A DNA stretch of 64,000 nucleotides from Prevotella sp. S7-1-8 (GTDB lineage: Bacteria; Bacteroidota; Bacteroidia; Bacteroidales; Bacteroidaceae). The notes below the pieces were generated by a model. The model was not told the origin of the DNA. It worked only from the letters and a program-made list of their open reading frames with translations, and made no database searches. The stretch covers positions 1 to 64,000 of the forward strand of contig NZ_JRNC01000026.1 in assembly GCF_000758925.1 (NCBI RefSeq), given 5' to 3'. Positions within the stretch are counted from its first letter, which is position 1, and the number at the start of each line of letters is the position of its first letter. Position numbers and translations under genes: made by a program. Of this stretch, positions 25,136 through 34,766 are shown in pieces.

Positions 25136-25630
25136 TTGCTTTATTTTTCGTCTTTGCAGCGTTAAAATTCCACACGCTCGCTGATTTGTCCATATTTCGC
25201 GATTAAAGCGACGTGGAAACACCCAAAAGTACAAAAAAAGACGGAAACACCCAAACTTTCACGCACAAAAGAAACGCGAAATTCCAACGTCGCATTTGCG
25301 CGACGCGGCATCCATATCATGCTTGATGGTGAACTCTGCGTCTTGGCAAGAACTGCCAGATGGGCTAAACTTTTCCTTTGACGGATAACCCGAGCGCGTG
25401 TCCACGCATGTCAAGAAGCACATCTGTCAGCAATGACACATCGTACCATCATATAGCCCAAGCCCACAAAAAAAATCGTTCGCGCACATCTCCCAAATAA
25501 CAATTGGAGATCGCGCCGCAAAGATAGATATTCCGCGCCCATGCCATAAAATATATTAATATTGTCTAAATTAAGTGTATTGCAAAAGCCTGCGACTGTA
25601 AAAAAACATTGTGTTTTACGATAAAAAACT
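25136..25630. other. intergenic stretch without a recognisable gene
   Basis: This stretch separates the divergent exonuclease and coiled-coil genes. It contains a 13-bp direct repeat GGAAACACCCAAA at 25215-25227 and 25243-25255. No open frame resembled a real gene and no tRNA or known RNA was recognised. Confidence 0.5.
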
Positions 25631-25638
25631 TAAATTTG
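25631..25638 (+). promoter_or_regulatory. -7 box TAAATTTG of the coiled-coil membrane protein gene
   Basis: TAAATTTG followed by C, 94 nt before the ATG at 25733, implying a 5' leader of roughly 85-90 nt. Confidence 0.5.
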
Positions 25639-25732
25639 CACGACGATTAAATAACATTTACACATTCCAACAATGTGATTTCGCCAAAAACCAATGCTTC
25701 GCATAGTGACGAACTCACGCAAATTTACAACA

Positions 25733-26605
25733 ATGAAAAAGAAGATTCTCATTCCTATCATATTGATTATCGCGCTCCTCTCGGGCGCCATCGTGTGGCT
25801 TTTCATTGACCGCGACAAGCAACAACAAGAAAAACAACAGATGGTAGAGTTGGCCGAGATGGACAAGAAAGAGATGGAGAACCAATATGAACAGTTCGCT
25901 ATGCAATACAGCGAGATGAAAACACAAATCAACAACGACTCCATCATTGCCCAACTGACCCAAGAACAGGAGAAGACGCAGCGCCTGCTGCAAGAGCTTC
26001 GGCAAACCAAAAGCACCGACGCCCGGGAGATAGCGCGGCTCAAAAAAGAGTTGGCCACGGTCAGGTCGGTACTGCGCAGCTATGTCATCGAGATAGATTC
26101 TTTGAACCGTCTCAACCAAAACCTCACGGCAGAGAACACGCGTATAAAGGGGAAATACGAGGAAGCCAACAAACAAATAGCCGGTCTCAACACCGAGAAA
26201 AAGAGCCTTTCCGAGAAAGTGGCCATCGCCGCGCAGCTCGACGCCGTCGGTATAGACCTTACGGGTCTGGACAAACGCAACAAGCCCACCAAGAAAATAA
26301 AAAAGACCAAAGCCTTGCAGGTGAGTTTCGTATTGGCTAAAAATGTCACGGCACAGAGTGGCAACAAAGTGGTTTACGTGCGCGTCAACACACCCACGGG
26401 CGCTCTCCTTGGCGGCGCAGGCACTTTCGCGTATGAAAATCGCAGCCTTGAGTGCTCCATGAAGCGCAGTGTCGAATATGGCGGCAAAGAGACTCCGGTG
26501 ACACTCTATTGCGAGGTGACCGAGAGCTTGCAAGCCGGAACCTATCGCGTGAGCGTCTTTGCCGACGGCAACATGATAGGAAGCAAGAACTTTGTGCTAC
26601 AATGA
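25733..26605 (+). CDS. membrane-anchored coiled-coil protein
   Basis: This 290-aa protein has an N-terminal membrane anchor (KKKILIPIILIIALLSGAIV) and a long periplasmic coiled coil over about residues 28-165, full of Gln, Glu and Lys (RDKQQQEKQQMVELAEMDKK). A basic linker KRNKPTKKIKKTKA leads into a C-terminal beta-rich domain (ALQVSFVLAKNVTAQSGNKV onward). This architecture is widespread in Bacteroidetes without a named function. A role in envelope scaffolding is a guess. It stands alone between a promoter and a strong terminator. Confidence 0.8.
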   Translation: MKKKILIPIILIIALLSGAIVWLFIDRDKQQQEKQQMVELAEMDKKEMENQYEQFAMQYSEMKTQINNDSIIAQLTQEQEKTQRLLQELRQTKSTDAREIARLKKELATVRSVLRSYVIEIDSLNRLNQNLTAENTRIKGKYEEANKQIAGLNTEKKSLSEKVAIAAQLDAVGIDLTGLDKRNKPTKKIKKTKALQVSFVLAKNVTAQSGNKVVYVRVNTPTGALLGGAGTFAYENRSLECSMKRSVEYGGKETPVTLYCEVTESLQAGTYRVSVFADGNMIGSKNFVLQ

Positions 26606-26640
26606 GACCTTATTGGGCACATGAGTTGACATATCACATA

Positions 26641-26678
26641 GAGCCATGACCCCAATCGGTCATGGCTCTTTTCATTTT
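26641..26678 (+). terminator. intrinsic terminator between convergent coiled-coil gene and topB
   Basis: GAGCCATGAC/GTCATGGCTC forms a 10-bp stem with an 8-nt loop, followed by TTTTCATTTT. The T-run reaches the last codons of topB on the other strand. Confidence 0.85.
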
Positions 26679-28824
26679 ATAACGGCATGCGAAAATCGCA
26701 TCCCTCTCGCCAACGCGAGCAGCCCAAAGCGGTCTTGCCCCTGACGACCGTGCCCTGTCCGCACTTGGGGCACACGTCGCCCACCTTGACAGTGGGATTT
26801 GTGGTTTTGGCGGCCGCGAGGCTCTCGCCAACGCTCTCTTTGTTGGCCGCGCGCCCATCTTGCGCCGGCGCAGCCGCCATGCCACCCTCGCCCACCGTCT
26901 TGGCTGGCCTCTTCGATGTTTTTGAGCCACTCGCTTTGACGCCTCGCACAGTCTTTTTCTTGGCCGAGCCAGTGGGTTTTGGAGCTGGCTCCGGCTCCGC
27001 GCACGCTATCTGTCGGTTGCTACTGTCGCGCATCACGTCTTGGACAATCTTGCAGACCTGCTCTTTCAGTTCGCTGACAAACTGTTCGGCGCTGTATCGA
27101 TGGTGCTCTATGTCGCGCAGCTTCTTCTCCCAAATGCCCGTCAGCTCACAACTTGTGAGCAGCCGTTCGTGTATGGTGTCTATCAACTGGATACCCGTTG
27201 GTGTGGCCACAAGGTTCTTGCGTTCCCTCCTTATGTAATGACGCTTGAAGAGTGTCTCTATGATTCCAGCTCGCGACGATGGCCGCCCAATGCCGTTTTC
27301 CTTCATGGCGGCCCTCAGTTCGTCGTCGTCAACAAACTTGCCAGCCGTCTCCATGGCCCTCAAGAGAGTGGCCTCGGTGTAGTGTTTGGGTGGCGTGGTC
27401 TGCTTCTCGGTCAGCGTGGGATGGTGCTCTCCCGTCTCGCCTTTCACGAAAGTGGGCAGCGTGCGCTCCTCATTGGCTTTTTTGCCATCGTCCTCGTCCT
27501 GCTCATCATCCTTGCTATAGACAGCTCGCCAGCCCGCGTCCAAAATTTCCTTGCCGGTGGCTTTTAGTTCCACCTTGTCAACGACACCCAGCACTGTGGT
27601 GGTGGAAAACTTGCAATCAGGATAGAACGCGGCCACAAAGCGACGGGCAATCAGGTCGTACACCTTCATTTCCATATCCGACAGACCCACCGCTTGCTGA
27701 CCCGTGGGAATGATGGCGTGGTGGTCTGTCACCTTGGACGAGTCGAAAACACGTTTCGGCTTGGGCAACTTGGCACTCGTCATGGCCAATGTCTTGATGA
27801 TGTCGAGATAAGGCTTCTTGCCCGACACCTTAATTTGGCTCACGCCATTCAATATATTGGGGCATTGCGGATAGATGTCGTCAGGGAGATATTGAGTGTC
27901 CACGCGAGGATAGGTGGTCAGTTTTTTCTCGTAAAGCGCTTGTATCAAATTGAGTGTCAACTCCGCCGAGAAACCAAATTTGCGGTTGCAATCCACCTGC
28001 AACGAAGTCAGGTCATACAACTGCCGAGGCTGCTCCTTGCCTTGTTTTTTTTGCACGCGAGTCACCGTGAAAGGCATGCCGTCTATGAGCGCGAGGTCTC
28101 TCTCACCCTCCTCCTTGACCATGTACCTGCCCTGAGTGGCCGTGAACAGGGTGTCTCTATACACCGTGGACAGCACCCAATAGGGTTCTGGCACAAAATG
28201 GTCTATCTCTTTCTGTCTACTCACGATGAGCGCGAGCGTTGGCGTCTGCACCCTTCCCACCGACAGCACCTGCCGATCGCGAGCGTACATCAGCGTATAC
28301 AAGCGCGTGGCGTTCATCCCTAACAGCCAGTCGCCTATGGCGCGGCACAGCCCCGCCATGTACAGGCTGTCATAGTCGGCCTGTGCCCGAAGGTTCTTGA
28401 AGCCGTCCTTGATGGCCTCGTCGGTCATTGAGGATATCCATAGCCGCCTGACCGGGCACGTAGCCTTGGCCAACTGCATGACCCACCGCTGTATCAACTC
28501 GCCCTCTTGCCCAGCGTCACCACAGTTCACTATCTCGTCAGCGTTGGCATAGAGACGCTCTATGGTTTTGAACTGACGCTCTATGCTGTCGCCCGGTATG
28601 AGCTTAATGCCAAACCTATCCGGCACCATGGGCAAGGCTGCCAATGTCCAAAACTTCCAATTGGTGAGATAGTCATTAGGCTCTTTCAACTCGCACAGAT
28701 GCCCAAAAGTCCATGTCACTTGGTAGCCATTGCCCTCCATGTAACCGTCCTTGGATGCCGTGGCACCGAGAATACGCGCTATGTCGCGCGCCACGCTGGG
28801 TTTCTCCGCTATACAAACTATCAT
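26677..28824 (-). CDS. topB: DNA topoisomerase III
   Basis: TopB is a type IA topoisomerase that decatenates and relaxes DNA, usually with a RecQ helicase. The 715-aa protein starts with the Toprim domain (MIVCIAEKPSVARDIARILG, then NCGDAGQEGELIQRW). The active-site Tyr lies in TTYPRVDTQYL. NGIGRPSSRAGIIETL is another IA landmark. A basic, low-complexity linker of about 80 residues (KPTGSAKKKTVRGVKASGSK) leads to a C-terminal zinc ribbon CPKCGQGTVV...C. It resembles chromosomal copies, since no conjugative genes surround it. Confidence 0.95.
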   Translation of the reverse strand: MIVCIAEKPSVARDIARILGATASKDGYMEGNGYQVTWTFGHLCELKEPNDYLTNWKFWTLAALPMVPDRFGIKLIPGDSIERQFKTIERLYANADEIVNCGDAGQEGELIQRWVMQLAKATCPVRRLWISSMTDEAIKDGFKNLRAQADYDSLYMAGLCRAIGDWLLGMNATRLYTLMYARDRQVLSVGRVQTPTLALIVSRQKEIDHFVPEPYWVLSTVYRDTLFTATQGRYMVKEEGERDLALIDGMPFTVTRVQKKQGKEQPRQLYDLTSLQVDCNRKFGFSAELTLNLIQALYEKKLTTYPRVDTQYLPDDIYPQCPNILNGVSQIKVSGKKPYLDIIKTLAMTSAKLPKPKRVFDSSKVTDHHAIIPTGQQAVGLSDMEMKVYDLIARRFVAAFYPDCKFSTTTVLGVVDKVELKATGKEILDAGWRAVYSKDDEQDEDDGKKANEERTLPTFVKGETGEHHPTLTEKQTTPPKHYTEATLLRAMETAGKFVDDDELRAAMKENGIGRPSSRAGIIETLFKRHYIRRERKNLVATPTGIQLIDTIHERLLTSCELTGIWEKKLRDIEHHRYSAEQFVSELKEQVCKIVQDVMRDSSNRQIACAEPEPAPKPTGSAKKKTVRGVKASGSKTSKRPAKTVGEGGMAAAPAQDGRAANKESVGESLAAAKTTNPTVKVGDVCPKCGQGTVVRGKTALGCSRWREGCDFRMPL

Positions 28825-28845
28825 ACTTCGTTTCGTTCAGAAGCA

Positions 28846-28853
28846 CAAAGTTA
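28846..28853 (-). promoter_or_regulatory. -7 box TAACTTTG of topB
   Basis: Minus-strand TAACTTTG, about 21 nt before the topB ATG at 28824. It forms a divergent pair with the lutA box. Confidence 0.6.
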
Positions 28854-28907
28854 GTAAAATCTTTGGTTAAATAATGCCAAAATAACTATCTAATCACAAA
28901 TAATAGG

Positions 28908-28915
28908 TATATTTG
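28908..28915 (+). promoter_or_regulatory. -7 box TATATTTG of lutABC
   Basis: TATATTTG followed by C, 24 nt before the lutA ATG. The box also argues against the TTG start at 28913. Confidence 0.6.
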
Positions 28916-28939
28916 CTTACCGGTTCTAACAAGAACATT

Positions 28940-29680
28940 ATGAAGATTGGATTATTTATACCTTGTTATGTAGATGCCCTATTCCCCGAAGCGGGTATCG
29001 CCACCTACAAACTTTTGCGGCATTTAAATCTTGACGTGGTGTATCCCGAGCGGCAAACCTGCTGCGGACAGCCCATGGCCAACGCTGGTTTTGAGCGCAT
29101 GGCCGTGCCGTTGGCGCGCAAATATGGCGACATGTTTAACGGCGTGGACTATGTGGTCATGCCATCAGCGTCGTGCGCCGCCTACGTGCGCAATTTCTAT
29201 CCCAAACTGCTCAACACTGGCGAGCGCACATGCGCCGGCGCGCGAAACACCATGGATATCGTGGAGTTCCTGCACGACGTGATGAAGGTGAGATCGCTTC
29301 CCGGCAGTTTTCCCCACGTGGTGAGCGTGCACAACAGTTGCCACGGCGTGAGAGAGCTTGGGCTGTCGTCGCCCTCGGAGCGTAACGTTCCACCTTACAA
29401 CAAAATCATCGACCTGCTGAAGCTCAAGCAGGGCATTGACATTCGCCAGCCAGAACGACCCGACGAGTGCTGCGGTTTTGGTGGCATGTTCGCCGTGGAA
29501 GAGGCCGACGTGTCTATCCGCATGGGCACGGACAAGATAGACAGGCACATGGCCACGGGCGCGGAATATGTCACCGCCCCCGACTCCTCGTGCCTCATGC
29601 ACATGGCCGGGCTGGCCAAGCGGCAACATAAAAACATCAAATTCATCCACGTTTCACAAATATTGGCCGAAGGCCTTTAA
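28940..29680 (+). CDS. lutA: lactate utilization protein LutA (cysteine-rich, CCG domains)
   Basis: LutA is one of three subunits of an iron-sulfur complex that oxidises L-lactate to pyruvate. The 246-aa protein has two CCG domains: PCYVDALFPEAGIATYKLL with TCCGQPMANAGFE, and SVHNSCHGVRELGL with DECCGFGGMFAVEEA. This matches LutA/YkgE. ATG 28940 is chosen because it directly precedes the conserved MKIGLFIPCYVD and follows the promoter box. lutB follows 11 nt later. Confidence 0.94.
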   Translation: MKIGLFIPCYVDALFPEAGIATYKLLRHLNLDVVYPERQTCCGQPMANAGFERMAVPLARKYGDMFNGVDYVVMPSASCAAYVRNFYPKLLNTGERTCAGARNTMDIVEFLHDVMKVRSLPGSFPHVVSVHNSCHGVRELGLSSPSERNVPPYNKIIDLLKLKQGIDIRQPERPDECCGFGGMFAVEEADVSIRMGTDKIDRHMATGAEYVTAPDSSCLMHMAGLAKRQHKNIKFIHVSQILAEGL

Positions 29681-29691
29681 GCTATCACACA

Positions 29692-31065
29692 TTGACTACC
29701 ATACACGCACAACGGGCGCGGCAACAGCTGCAAGACCCTGAGAAAATTTCACGCCACGACCAGACTTTCTGGTTGATGCGCGCCAACAGAGACCACGTGG
29801 CCCAACAACTGCCCGAATGGGAGTCGTTGCGGGAACATGCCTCCGCCATCAAACGTCACACCATCACCCATCTGGCCGACTATCTGGAGATGTTCTCCAA
29901 ACAGTTGGAGAGCCGAGGGGTCATCGTGCACTGGGCCCAAGACGCCCAAGAGCTGAACGAGATGGTGTATGGCATACTCGAGACCCACAAGGTGAGCAAA
30001 CTGGTCAAGTCCAAGTCCATGCTCACTGAGGAGTGCCAACTGAACCCTTACCTTGAGGCACGCGGCATAGACGTGGTGGAGAGCGACCTCGGGGAGCGCA
30101 TACTCCAACTGCTGCACAGCAAGCCCGCGCACATCGTCGTGCCCGCCATACACATCACCCGGCAACAGGTGGCCAAGCTGTTCGAGGAGCGTGGCATCTC
30201 TGCCGACAAGGGGAACGACGACCCCACCTATCTCACCTATTGCGCACGCAAGAACCTGCGCGGCGAGTTCATGCAGGCGCAAGCCGGCCTGACGGGCGCC
30301 AACTTTGGCGTGGCCAAGACCGGCGACATCGTGGTATGCACCAACGAGGGCAACGCCGACATGACAACGTCCATGCCCAAGCTGCACATCGTGACCATGG
30401 GCATAGAGAAATTGGTGCCCGACTACGCCTCCTTGGCGGTGTTCCAACGCCTGCTGTGCCGCAGCGGCACAGGGCAGCCCACCACGTCGTTCACGTCGCA
30501 TTTCAGGCAGGCTCGACCCGGCGGAGAGATGCACGTGGTGCTATTGGACAACGGACGGAGCGAAATGCTCGCCAACGCCAAGCACTGGGAGACGCTCAAG
30601 TGCATCAGATGCGGCGCATGCATGAACACCTGCCCGGTGTATCGCAGGTCTACGGGAGCGAGCTACACCTATTTTATTCCCGGGCCCATCGGCATAGACA
30701 TGGGCATGCTCAAAGACCCCGCAAAATACTGCGACAACGTATCGGCATGCTCGCTATGCTTGAGTTGCGACAACGTGTGCCCCGTGATGCTCAAGCCCGG
30801 GTCGCAAATATACGACTGGCGACAAGACCTTGAGAGCATAGGCAAGGCCGACACGATAAAGAAACTCATGTCGGAGGACATGAGCTTGTTGTTCAATCAC
30901 CCATCGCTATACACCACGGCGCTGAAAGTGGCGCCGATAGCCAACTATGTCCCCGACTCTATGGTGCACTCGCGCAAGCTCAACGCATGGGGCATAGGGC
31001 ACGCATTGCCCAAGTTCGCGGGCGAGTCGTTCCATGAATGGTGGAAAAAACATCACGCCAAATAA
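29692..31065 (+). CDS. lutB: lactate utilization iron-sulfur protein LutB
   Basis: This 457-aa electron-transfer subunit has an N-terminal LUD-type domain (KVSKLVKSKSMLTEEC, VVESDLGERILQL, TGANFGVAKTGDIVVCTNEG) and a C-terminal part with two [4Fe-4S] clusters. These are CIRCGACMNTCPVYR at about residue 303 and CSLCLSCDNVCPV at about 354. The start is a TTG at 29692. The first in-frame ATG lies 27 codons later and would remove a segment that aligns with B. subtilis LutB as I recall it, so TTG is preferred. It forms an operon with lutA and lutC. Confidence 0.94.
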   Translation: MTTIHAQRARQQLQDPEKISRHDQTFWLMRANRDHVAQQLPEWESLREHASAIKRHTITHLADYLEMFSKQLESRGVIVHWAQDAQELNEMVYGILETHKVSKLVKSKSMLTEECQLNPYLEARGIDVVESDLGERILQLLHSKPAHIVVPAIHITRQQVAKLFEERGISADKGNDDPTYLTYCARKNLRGEFMQAQAGLTGANFGVAKTGDIVVCTNEGNADMTTSMPKLHIVTMGIEKLVPDYASLAVFQRLLCRSGTGQPTTSFTSHFRQARPGGEMHVVLLDNGRSEMLANAKHWETLKCIRCGACMNTCPVYRRSTGASYTYFIPGPIGIDMGMLKDPAKYCDNVSACSLCLSCDNVCPVMLKPGSQIYDWRQDLESIGKADTIKKLMSEDMSLLFNHPSLYTTALKVAPIANYVPDSMVHSRKLNAWGIGHALPKFAGESFHEWWKKHHAK

Positions 31066-31080
31066 CCACACGCGCACATT

Positions 31081-31662
31081 ATGAGAAAAGAAGACTTGTT
31101 AGAAAAAATACGCCAAAACACCACCGAGCAATACGACATGCCCGACATGGAGATTGCCGCCACAACATATCCGGACGTTTACGCCAAATTCGTGGAGACC
31201 ACAAGAACGGCGGGCGCCAAAGTGGTCGAGGCGCGAAAGACCGACGACCTCAACCAAATGGTGCGCAACTTGTACCCAGACGCGAAAGTGTTCGCGTCCA
31301 ATTTGCCATTTATCAGCATAGCGCAAAAAAATCCGGACACGGTGCCGGAAGCCTCCGACCTTGACCACACCGACGTGGGCATCGTGCAGGGAACCATCGG
31401 GGTGGCGGAGAACGCATGCGTCTGGGTGCCGCAAACCATGAAGGAAAGAGCGGTGTGTTTCATCTCGGAATATCTCGTCATACTGCTTGACAAGCAAAAC
31501 ATCGTGAGCAACATGCACGAGGCATACAAACGCATAGACATGGACCCACGGTATAATTTCGGAACATTCATCAGTGGGCCGTCCAAGACCGCCGACATAG
31601 AGCAAGCGCTCGTGATGGGCGCCCAGGCAGCGCGCGGGGTGACGGTGATGATACTCGATTGA
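31081..31662 (+). CDS. lutC: lactate utilization protein LutC (LUD domain)
   Basis: This 193-aa LUD-domain protein is the third Lut subunit. Family motifs include TDVGIVQGTIGVAENACVWV (near residue 100), the ERAVCFISEYLVILLD segment and the C-terminal GTFISGPSKTADIEQALVMG. It is 16 nt downstream of lutB, so lutABC is one transcript. Copy C of the dispersed intergenic element begins about 20 nt after the stop. Confidence 0.93.
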   Translation: MRKEDLLEKIRQNTTEQYDMPDMEIAATTYPDVYAKFVETTRTAGAKVVEARKTDDLNQMVRNLYPDAKVFASNLPFISIAQKNPDTVPEASDLDHTDVGIVQGTIGVAENACVWVPQTMKERAVCFISEYLVILLDKQNIVSNMHEAYKRIDMDPRYNFGTFISGPSKTADIEQALVMGAQAARGVTVMILD

Positions 31663-31683
31663 GTGGACCGGATGGCATAATTG

Positions 31684-31981
31684 TCTTGAAAAAATCTGAC
31701 AAACACTCTAAAACGCCGCGCTTATTTGAAAACGAAAAGACAAATGGCGCGAATACGCCGAAAATGAGGCATGCTTAGCAACCAACTAAAAATCAAAAGG
31801 ATACAACGATGAGGCCACGTTTTATAGCCGAAAATATCATTTTCATGTTGCCATCAATACCTAATCACATTCCGATTGGGTATTGATGGCAACGCGTTTA
31901 ACGCCGAATGGTCAAGGCAACAGGCCTTGTTCACACCGCAAATAGGTATCAATGGCGACGATGTTAAGTTCATGCAGCGTT
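31684..31981 (-). repeat. dispersed intergenic element, copy C
   Basis: Third copy of the family, tail toward lower coordinates. Block 2 is at 31684-31708 (minus strand GTGTTTGTCAGATTTTTTCA), block 1 at 31746-31774 (minus strand GCCTCATTTTCGGCGTATTC). The leader starts at 31828. Units start at 31850, 31872, 31894, 31916 and 31938. Units 1 and 2 form a 20-bp inverted repeat with one G-U pair (31847-31866 with 31874-31893, 7-nt loop). The fifth unit reads GCAAATAGGTATCAATGG. Beyond it, 31982-32209 holds nothing I recognise. Confidence 0.68.
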
Positions 31982-32209
31982 CCAGAAAGTTAAAAAGCAT
32001 GCAGATTCTTTTATTTTCCTCGCTAAAAGAGCCAATTAGCGCAACACAGTTTTAGTGATTGTTTTTTTACACATCGGCACAGTCTTCTCGCGCGAGAGAT
32101 GACATGTCACGCCACGATGTCACTGCATGGCAGTTGTCGTGATTAATGAGTTCGGGTATATACACTTGCCCATTGACAACAGCTAACAGTTCCCAGGCCA
32201 AGCCAAACG

Positions 32210-33049
32210 TCACAACTGCCCTTGAAACGTGAAACACCCGGGGAAGCAGGCGGCCAACCCAGACGGCTCGCTCTCGAAGATGCCGAAGAGCGCGCTGCCA
32301 CTGCCACTCATCTGCGCGTACACCGCGCCCAACTCGTACATTTTGCGCTTGACGGTGGCCAATTGTGGATGGACGCGAAAAACAGTGCGCTCAAAATCGT
32401 TGGACAGCTCGGCTTTCCATGTGCTGACAGGCTGGCGCGCGATGTCCCGACAGCATTTACGGGGTTGACGGCAAGCTATGCCGGCAAAGGCCTCGCGCGT
32501 GGACACCGCCACGTCCGGTTTGACAATTCCTATATAATGGCCCTTGAGATTGGCGCAAAGATCATCCAATGGCTCCAAAATTTCACCGCGACCCGTGGCA
32601 AACGATGGTTGGGCGGCGATGAAAAAAGCGCAATCGGAGCCTAAGCGCGCGGCGTGTCGCTCCATCTCCGGCCGACTGATGTCGAGATGGAAGAGCTCAT
32701 TCAGCAGGCGTATCATAAAGGCGGCATCGGCCGAGCCGCCACCCAAACCCGCTTGCGAGGGTATGCGCTTGGTTAAAAAGGCTTGCACAGGGGGCAAATC
32801 GTGGTGGGCAGCCAACAACCCATAAGCCTTCGCCACAAGGTTGTCCGCCGTGGCACAATCCACGTTGCCGCCCATAACCTTAAGGTCGCAGGGCGAGACC
32901 GAGGCAGAAGCCCCGGCTATAGGGTGCACCTCCAGCACGTCGCATAGTGGGACAGGATAAAAAACGGTTTCAAGATTATGGTAGCCATCATCTCGCTTGG
33001 AGATGACATTCAGGCCTAAATTTATTTTCGCACAAGGATATACAAGCAT
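32210..33049 (-). CDS. ispE: 4-diphosphocytidyl-2-C-methyl-D-erythritol kinase
   Basis: IspE phosphorylates CDP-methylerythritol in the MEP isoprenoid pathway. The 279-aa protein is a GHMP kinase. It starts MLVYPCAKINLGLNVISKRD, has the GYHNLETVFYPV motif, the ATP-binding glycine loop KRIPSQAGLGGGSADAAFMI (near residue 92) and the C-terminal MSGSGSALFGIF. The length and motifs are complete. It is transcribed alone on the minus strand, divergent from dnaB. Confidence 0.95.
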   Translation of the reverse strand: MLVYPCAKINLGLNVISKRDDGYHNLETVFYPVPLCDVLEVHPIAGASASVSPCDLKVMGGNVDCATADNLVAKAYGLLAAHHDLPPVQAFLTKRIPSQAGLGGGSADAAFMIRLLNELFHLDISRPEMERHAARLGSDCAFFIAAQPSFATGRGEILEPLDDLCANLKGHYIGIVKPDVAVSTREAFAGIACRQPRKCCRDIARQPVSTWKAELSNDFERTVFRVHPQLATVKRKMYELGAVYAQMSGSGSALFGIFESEPSGLAACFPGCFTFQGQL

Positions 33050-33218
33050 GGCAATGTGATATTAGCGTTATATAAATAGGTATGACAGCAAGTGTTAGGT
33101 ATCATCTATTAAAATACTACATTTTTCCATCTGTCACAAAATTACGTTTTTTTTGCGGGGCTACATACCGAAATTCGCTTTTTTTCATGCTTTAAGGCCT
33201 ACATTGAACTATTTTTTG

Positions 33219-33226
33219 TAAATTTG
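33219..33226 (+). promoter_or_regulatory. -7 box TAAATTTG of dnaB
   Basis: TAAATTTG followed by C, 19 nt before the dnaB ATG at 33246. Confidence 0.6.
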
Positions 33227-33245
33227 CCACACCAATAAAACAATC

Positions 33246-34766
33246 ATGCCACAAAATAGCAACAATAGCCGTACAGGCAAGTCCACTCGCAAATCGACCG
33301 CACCCATAGACCCCACTTTCGCTCATTTACAGCCTCAAGCCACCGACGTGGAAAAGGTGGTGCTGGGAGCGTTGATGATAGACAAGGACGCCTTCTCGGT
33401 GGTGGCCGAGACCCTTAGGTCTGAAACATTTTACGAGCCAATACATCAAAAGATATTCACCGCCATACAAACGCTGAACATGAACGAAAGTCCGGTGGAT
33501 ATCATGACCGTGACCAACGAGTTGCAAAAGGAGGGAACGCTCGAGGAAGTTGGCGGCGCGTCATACGTGGTGGACCTCGCTTCGCGTGTGGCATCGTCGG
33601 CGCACATAGAATATCACGCCAAGATTTTACAGCAAAAATACTTGGCACGTCAGCTCATCTCATTCGCGAGCATGGTGGAGACCAAGGCTTTCGACGTCAC
33701 GGTAGACGTGGACGAACTGATGCAAGAGACCGAGGGCAAGCTCTTCGAGCTGTCGCAAAAAAACATGTCTCAAGCGTACACGCAGATAGACCCGGTCATC
33801 AGGCAGGCCGTGGAAATAATCCAGAAAGCCTCGGCCACATCCGATGGACTGACGGGAGTGCCATCGGGGTTTACCAAACTGGACGACTTGACCTCTGGAT
33901 GGCAGAAAAGCGATTTGGTAATCATTGCCGGGCGACCTGCCATGGGTAAAACATCGTTTGCGCTATCTATCGCCAAAAACATAGCCGTGGAATACAAAAC
34001 TCCCATCGCTTTCTTCTCTCTGGAGATGAACAACGTACAGCTTGTGAACCGCCTCATATCCAACGTCTGCGAGATAGAGGGCAAAAAAATAATGAACGGG
34101 CAGCTTGCCCGCGACGAGTGGGAACGCTTGGACAAGAACCTGGCCAAGCTAACAGGCGCGCCCGTCTATATAGATGACACACCGGGCATGTCCATCTTTG
34201 AGCTTCGCACCAAGGCCAGACGACTCGTAAGGGAGAAAGGCGTGCAGGTGATCATGATAGACTACTTGCAGCTGATGAACGCCAACGGCATGCGGTTTGG
34301 CAACCGTCAGGAGGAGGTGTCAACGATATCGCGCTCGCTCAAAGGCTTGGCCAAGGAACTGGACATACCCATCCTCGCTCTCTCGCAGCTGAACCGAACG
34401 GTGGAAAACCGAGAGGGGCTGGAGGGCAAACGCCCCCAACTGAGCGACCTTAGGGAGTCGGGAGCCATAGAGCAAGACGCCGACATGGTGCTCTTCGTGC
34501 ACCGGCCAGAGTATTATCACATTTATGAGGACGACAAGGGTAACGACTTGCGGGGCAAGGCGCAAATCATTATCGCCAAGCATCGCAAGGGCGCGACGGG
34601 CGACGTGCTGCTGGCTTTCCAAGGGCAGTACACGCGATTTGCGAACCCAGAGGACGCCATGCTGGCTCCTTTGCCCTCCAATCTCGGCGGAGGGGAGATT
34701 ATCAGCTCGCGACTCAACCAAGACGACGACCCACTTGGGGGCGTGCCCATGGACGCCGCATTCTGA
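33246..34766 (+). CDS. dnaB: replicative DNA helicase DnaB
   Basis: DnaB is the hexameric 5'-3' helicase at the replication fork. The 506-aa protein has the N-terminal DnaB_N domain (LQPQATDVEKVVLGALMID, then FYEPIHQKIF) and the RecA-like ATPase domain. The Walker A is GRPAMGKTSFALSIA near residue 229, followed by SLEMNNVQLVNRL, Walker B IMIDYLQLM and the arginine-finger region KHRKGATGDV. No intein is present. The extended N-terminus (about 20 polar residues) and acidic C-terminal tail are usual in Bacteroidetes. It is a single gene with its own promoter. Confidence 0.96.
   Translation: MPQNSNNSRTGKSTRKSTAPIDPTFAHLQPQATDVEKVVLGALMIDKDAFSVVAETLRSETFYEPIHQKIFTAIQTLNMNESPVDIMTVTNELQKEGTLEEVGGASYVVDLASRVASSAHIEYHAKILQQKYLARQLISFASMVETKAFDVTVDVDELMQETEGKLFELSQKNMSQAYTQIDPVIRQAVEIIQKASATSDGLTGVPSGFTKLDDLTSGWQKSDLVIIAGRPAMGKTSFALSIAKNIAVEYKTPIAFFSLEMNNVQLVNRLISNVCEIEGKKIMNGQLARDEWERLDKNLAKLTGAPVYIDDTPGMSIFELRTKARRLVREKGVQVIMIDYLQLMNANGMRFGNRQEEVSTISRSLKGLAKELDIPILALSQLNRTVENREGLEGKRPQLSDLRESGAIEQDADMVLFVHRPEYYHIYEDDKGNDLRGKAQIIIAKHRKGATGDVLLAFQGQYTRFANPEDAMLAPLPSNLGGGEIISSRLNQDDDPLGGVPMDAAF

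Noticed and set aside
25215-25255. 13-bp direct repeat GGAAACACCCAAA
   Set aside because: Only two copies occur, with no related structure. It may be an operator or chance.
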